From positions 1-6,026 of the forward strand of contig JBDKUE010000070.1 of NCBI GenBank assembly GCA_039679855.1: a DNA stretch of 6,026 nt, written 5' to 3'. Below the pieces are notes generated by a model. It saw only the letters and a list, made by a program, of their open reading frames with translations. It did not search any database and had not been told where the DNA came from. This document shows, piece by piece, positions 4,813-6,026 of the stretch. The DNA is from UBA5314 sp039679855. Lineage in GTDB: Bacteria; Bacillota; Syntrophomonadia; Syntrophomonadales; Syntrophomonadaceae. How positions within the stretch are numbered: position 1 is the stretch's first letter; each line of letters begins with the position of its first letter. The position numbers were made by a program, and so were the translations under genes.

Positions 4813-6026
4813 TTACTGGATTTCTATCAATTCGTCTGCAGTACTGTATTCGTACGGTCCATCGTATATGGCTTTTACCATCCCTATACCCTTGACCAAC
4901 CAGTAATTATAATCAAAACTCTTTGACGATGACCTGTCCTGGCAAATTCCTTTAATTCGGACATGGGCGCATTCCATATTTGAACCCATGACTGTGATAT
5001 TTTCCATCCCTACGAATTGCCCTTCTGCAATCCAAGTAAAACTTCCAGCATTACTCATACTTCCGTAGTTAATGTCCCACTTTTCTCCGACCGATACAGG
5101 TTTGATGAGAATATAGGAACCAGAAGTGCAAATATCGTCGTGCCCGTTTCCATTGCTATACAATGTTGATTTAATCCATTTGATCTCCTTGCCATCGATT
5201 GCATACGCATCTTCGATACAATTTCCTCTATCAAAATCAGCTCCGTAGTAAGTGTATTTATCGGTACCTTTCCATTTTATATATTGGTTATTGCTGTTAC
5301 TGTGATTGTTACTATAAAAGGTTGTTGTCGAAGACATGACATAAACCTTTGAAATATCATCGGGAACGAAATAGTCCGGTGTCAGCACCACTTCTGTATC
5401 AGTTAAGCTAAAGGGCATCCGTACGAAATCTTTCAGGGGCTCTCCTTCGCTGGGCAAAGCTTTCTTGGTAATAATAAGATAATATTTCGTTTCGGCCTTC
5501 CATCCCCCAGTTGGTGGGCTTACCAGCGCATGGGTGCTGTCGGAGCTGGTAATGCCAACTCCCTCTATCCGGCGGCTGCCGTCAACGTCTGGTGATACAT
5601 AGATGTTTATGCTATTTAGGGTTGAGGTGTCCATGGCCTGTTTAAATACTATCGTCCAGGTATGATTCGGGTCATCAGTGCTGGCCGCCGGCCAGTCCTC
5701 CCAAGTTTTCGGTTCTGTCTGGGCTTGCGTATCTATATTGTTCACAGGTGGATTTGGTGAAGATCCCTGGTTCAATTTTATGGTCTGTGATGCAGCATCC
5801 CAGTCAACCGAATAGCCCAAGCCTTGCGCGACATAACCCGCCGGCAGGAAGGTTCGCCCACTGGTTATTTCCGGGGCTGCGTCCATCTGGCGTGGGGCTC
5901 CGTTTATCAGCAAGGTTTTACTGCCTACCTGCATTTGAATGGCCTGGTCACCCTTTGACAGGGTGATGGTAGCAGTCCCCGCATCCCACACAACATCTTT
6001 GGTCTGAACCCCGAGGGCCTGCGCCA
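4813..6026 (-). CDS. Secreted stalk-domain / Ig-like protein, paralogue C, 5' end beyond right edge
   Basis: The frame is open from the right edge of the window (6026) to a TAA at 4813-4815. The edge codons read LAQALGVQTKDV, inside the first stalk half, so the GTG at 5991 is an internal valine and not a start. Joined to 277-1 through the 75-base overlap, the protein is 471 aa. In that numbering it has the second stalk half with GRTFLP (124-129) and WDAA (143-146), the linker, an Ig-like domain (about 185-275), and a C-terminal module beginning LTPDYFVPD (282-290) with FVGMEN (405-410) and YWLVKGIGMVK (442-452). Residues 167-258 are identical to paralogue A, whereas the C-terminal module is clearly different and is the shortest of the three. 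It carries Cys at three places (NCIED, DICTS, MECAH) where A and B mostly lack them. No catalytic motif or anchor is visible. Function unknown, probably exported. Confidence 0.9.
   Translation of the reverse strand, partial: AQALGVQTKDVVWDAGTATITLSKGDQAIQMQVGSKTLLINGAPRQMDAAPEITSGRTFLPAGYVAQGLGYSVDWDAASQTIKLNQGSSPNPPVNNIDTQAQTEPKTWEDWPAASTDDPNHTWTIVFKQAMDTSTLNSINIYVSPDVDGSRRIEGVGITSSDSTHALVSPPTGGWKAETKYYLIITKKALPSEGEPLKDFVRMPFSLTDTEVVLTPDYFVPDDISKVYVMSSTTTFYSNNHSNSNNQYIKWKGTDKYTYYGADFDRGNCIEDAYAIDGKEIKWIKSTLYSNGNGHDDICTSGSYILIKPVSVGEKWDINYGSMSNAGSFTWIAEGQFVGMENITVMGSNMECAHVRIKGICQDRSSSKSFDYNYWLVKGIGMVKAIYDGPYEYSTADELIEIQ
5455..5730 (-). repeat. Near-identical tract shared with 1217-1492 (Ig-like domain of C)
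   Basis: Partner of the tract in paralogue A. It covers the linker end (TQAQTEPKTWEDW) through YYLIITKKAL of the Ig-like domain. Amino-acid identity with A is complete over these 92 residues, although the same two genes differ at 10 of 63 residues in the first stalk half. Confidence 0.85.
5952..6026. repeat. Right copy of exact 75-base terminal direct repeat
   Basis: Identical to bases 1-75 and ends exactly at the last base of the window. An overlap that stops precisely at the sequence end is what a graph-based assembler leaves when a contig closes on itself. It supports either a circle of 5951 bases or a collapsed tandem repeat unit. Confidence 0.97.

Noticed and set aside
491..5400. Diversity-generating retroelement, CRISPR array or tRNA genes
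   Set aside because: There is no reverse transcriptase, no template/variable repeat pair with adenine-biased changes, no spaced short repeats and no tRNA-like cloverleaf. Variation between the C-terminal modules includes indels and is too broad for a retroelement.
5991..5991. GTG at 5991 as the start of paralogue C
   Set aside because: The frame stays open to the window edge and encodes conserved stalk sequence upstream, so this is an internal valine.
1..6026. Small plasmid or phage genome
   Set aside because: The ends overlap, but no replication initiator, mobilisation, integrase, capsid or origin-like iterons are visible. A repeat-collapsed chromosomal array explains the data with fewer assumptions.

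Overview
The window reads as a bacterial chromosomal fragment, probably from an anaerobic, sediment-type Firmicute (Bacillota, for example a Peptococcaceae relative such as Pelotomaculum or Desulfotomaculum). That guess rests on strong AAGGGG-type ribosome binding sites, Sec signal peptides followed by the 'copper amine oxidase N-terminal' (stalk) domain that is heavily amplified in those lineages, and moderate GC. No marker gene fixes the taxonomy. Every credible gene lies on the minus strand.

Layout in transcription order (right to left). Gene C, a secreted stalk-domain protein, enters at the right edge and stops at 4813. A gap follows with a perfect-stem hairpin (4744-4777) and a possible sigma-A promoter (4639-4666). 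Next come a 5'-truncated TPR fragment (4576-4226) and a short ankyrin-repeat ORF (4214-3786). Paralogue B (3576-2095, 493 aa) and paralogue A (1990-491, 499 aa) follow, then a structured intergenic stretch (278-490). Finally the first 92 codons of another copy (277-1) run off the left edge.

The first and last 75 bases of the window are identical, and the reading frame is continuous across that overlap. Joining the ends therefore makes one full-length 471-aa gene C, and the window may be a circularly closing contig of 5951 unique bases. With no replication, mobilisation or phage gene present, a repeat-collapsed tandem array is more likely than a plasmid.

A, B and C share one architecture: signal peptide, two-part stalk domain, Ig-like domain, then a strongly diverged C-terminal module that keeps a few anchor motifs. 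The shared parts are mosaic. A is closest to B in residues 30-92, yet nearly identical to C in residues 167-258 (2 synonymous differences in 276 nt). This points to gene conversion among neighbouring copies combined with C-terminal diversification. The proteins are probably secreted or loosely surface-associated, and their ligand is unknown.
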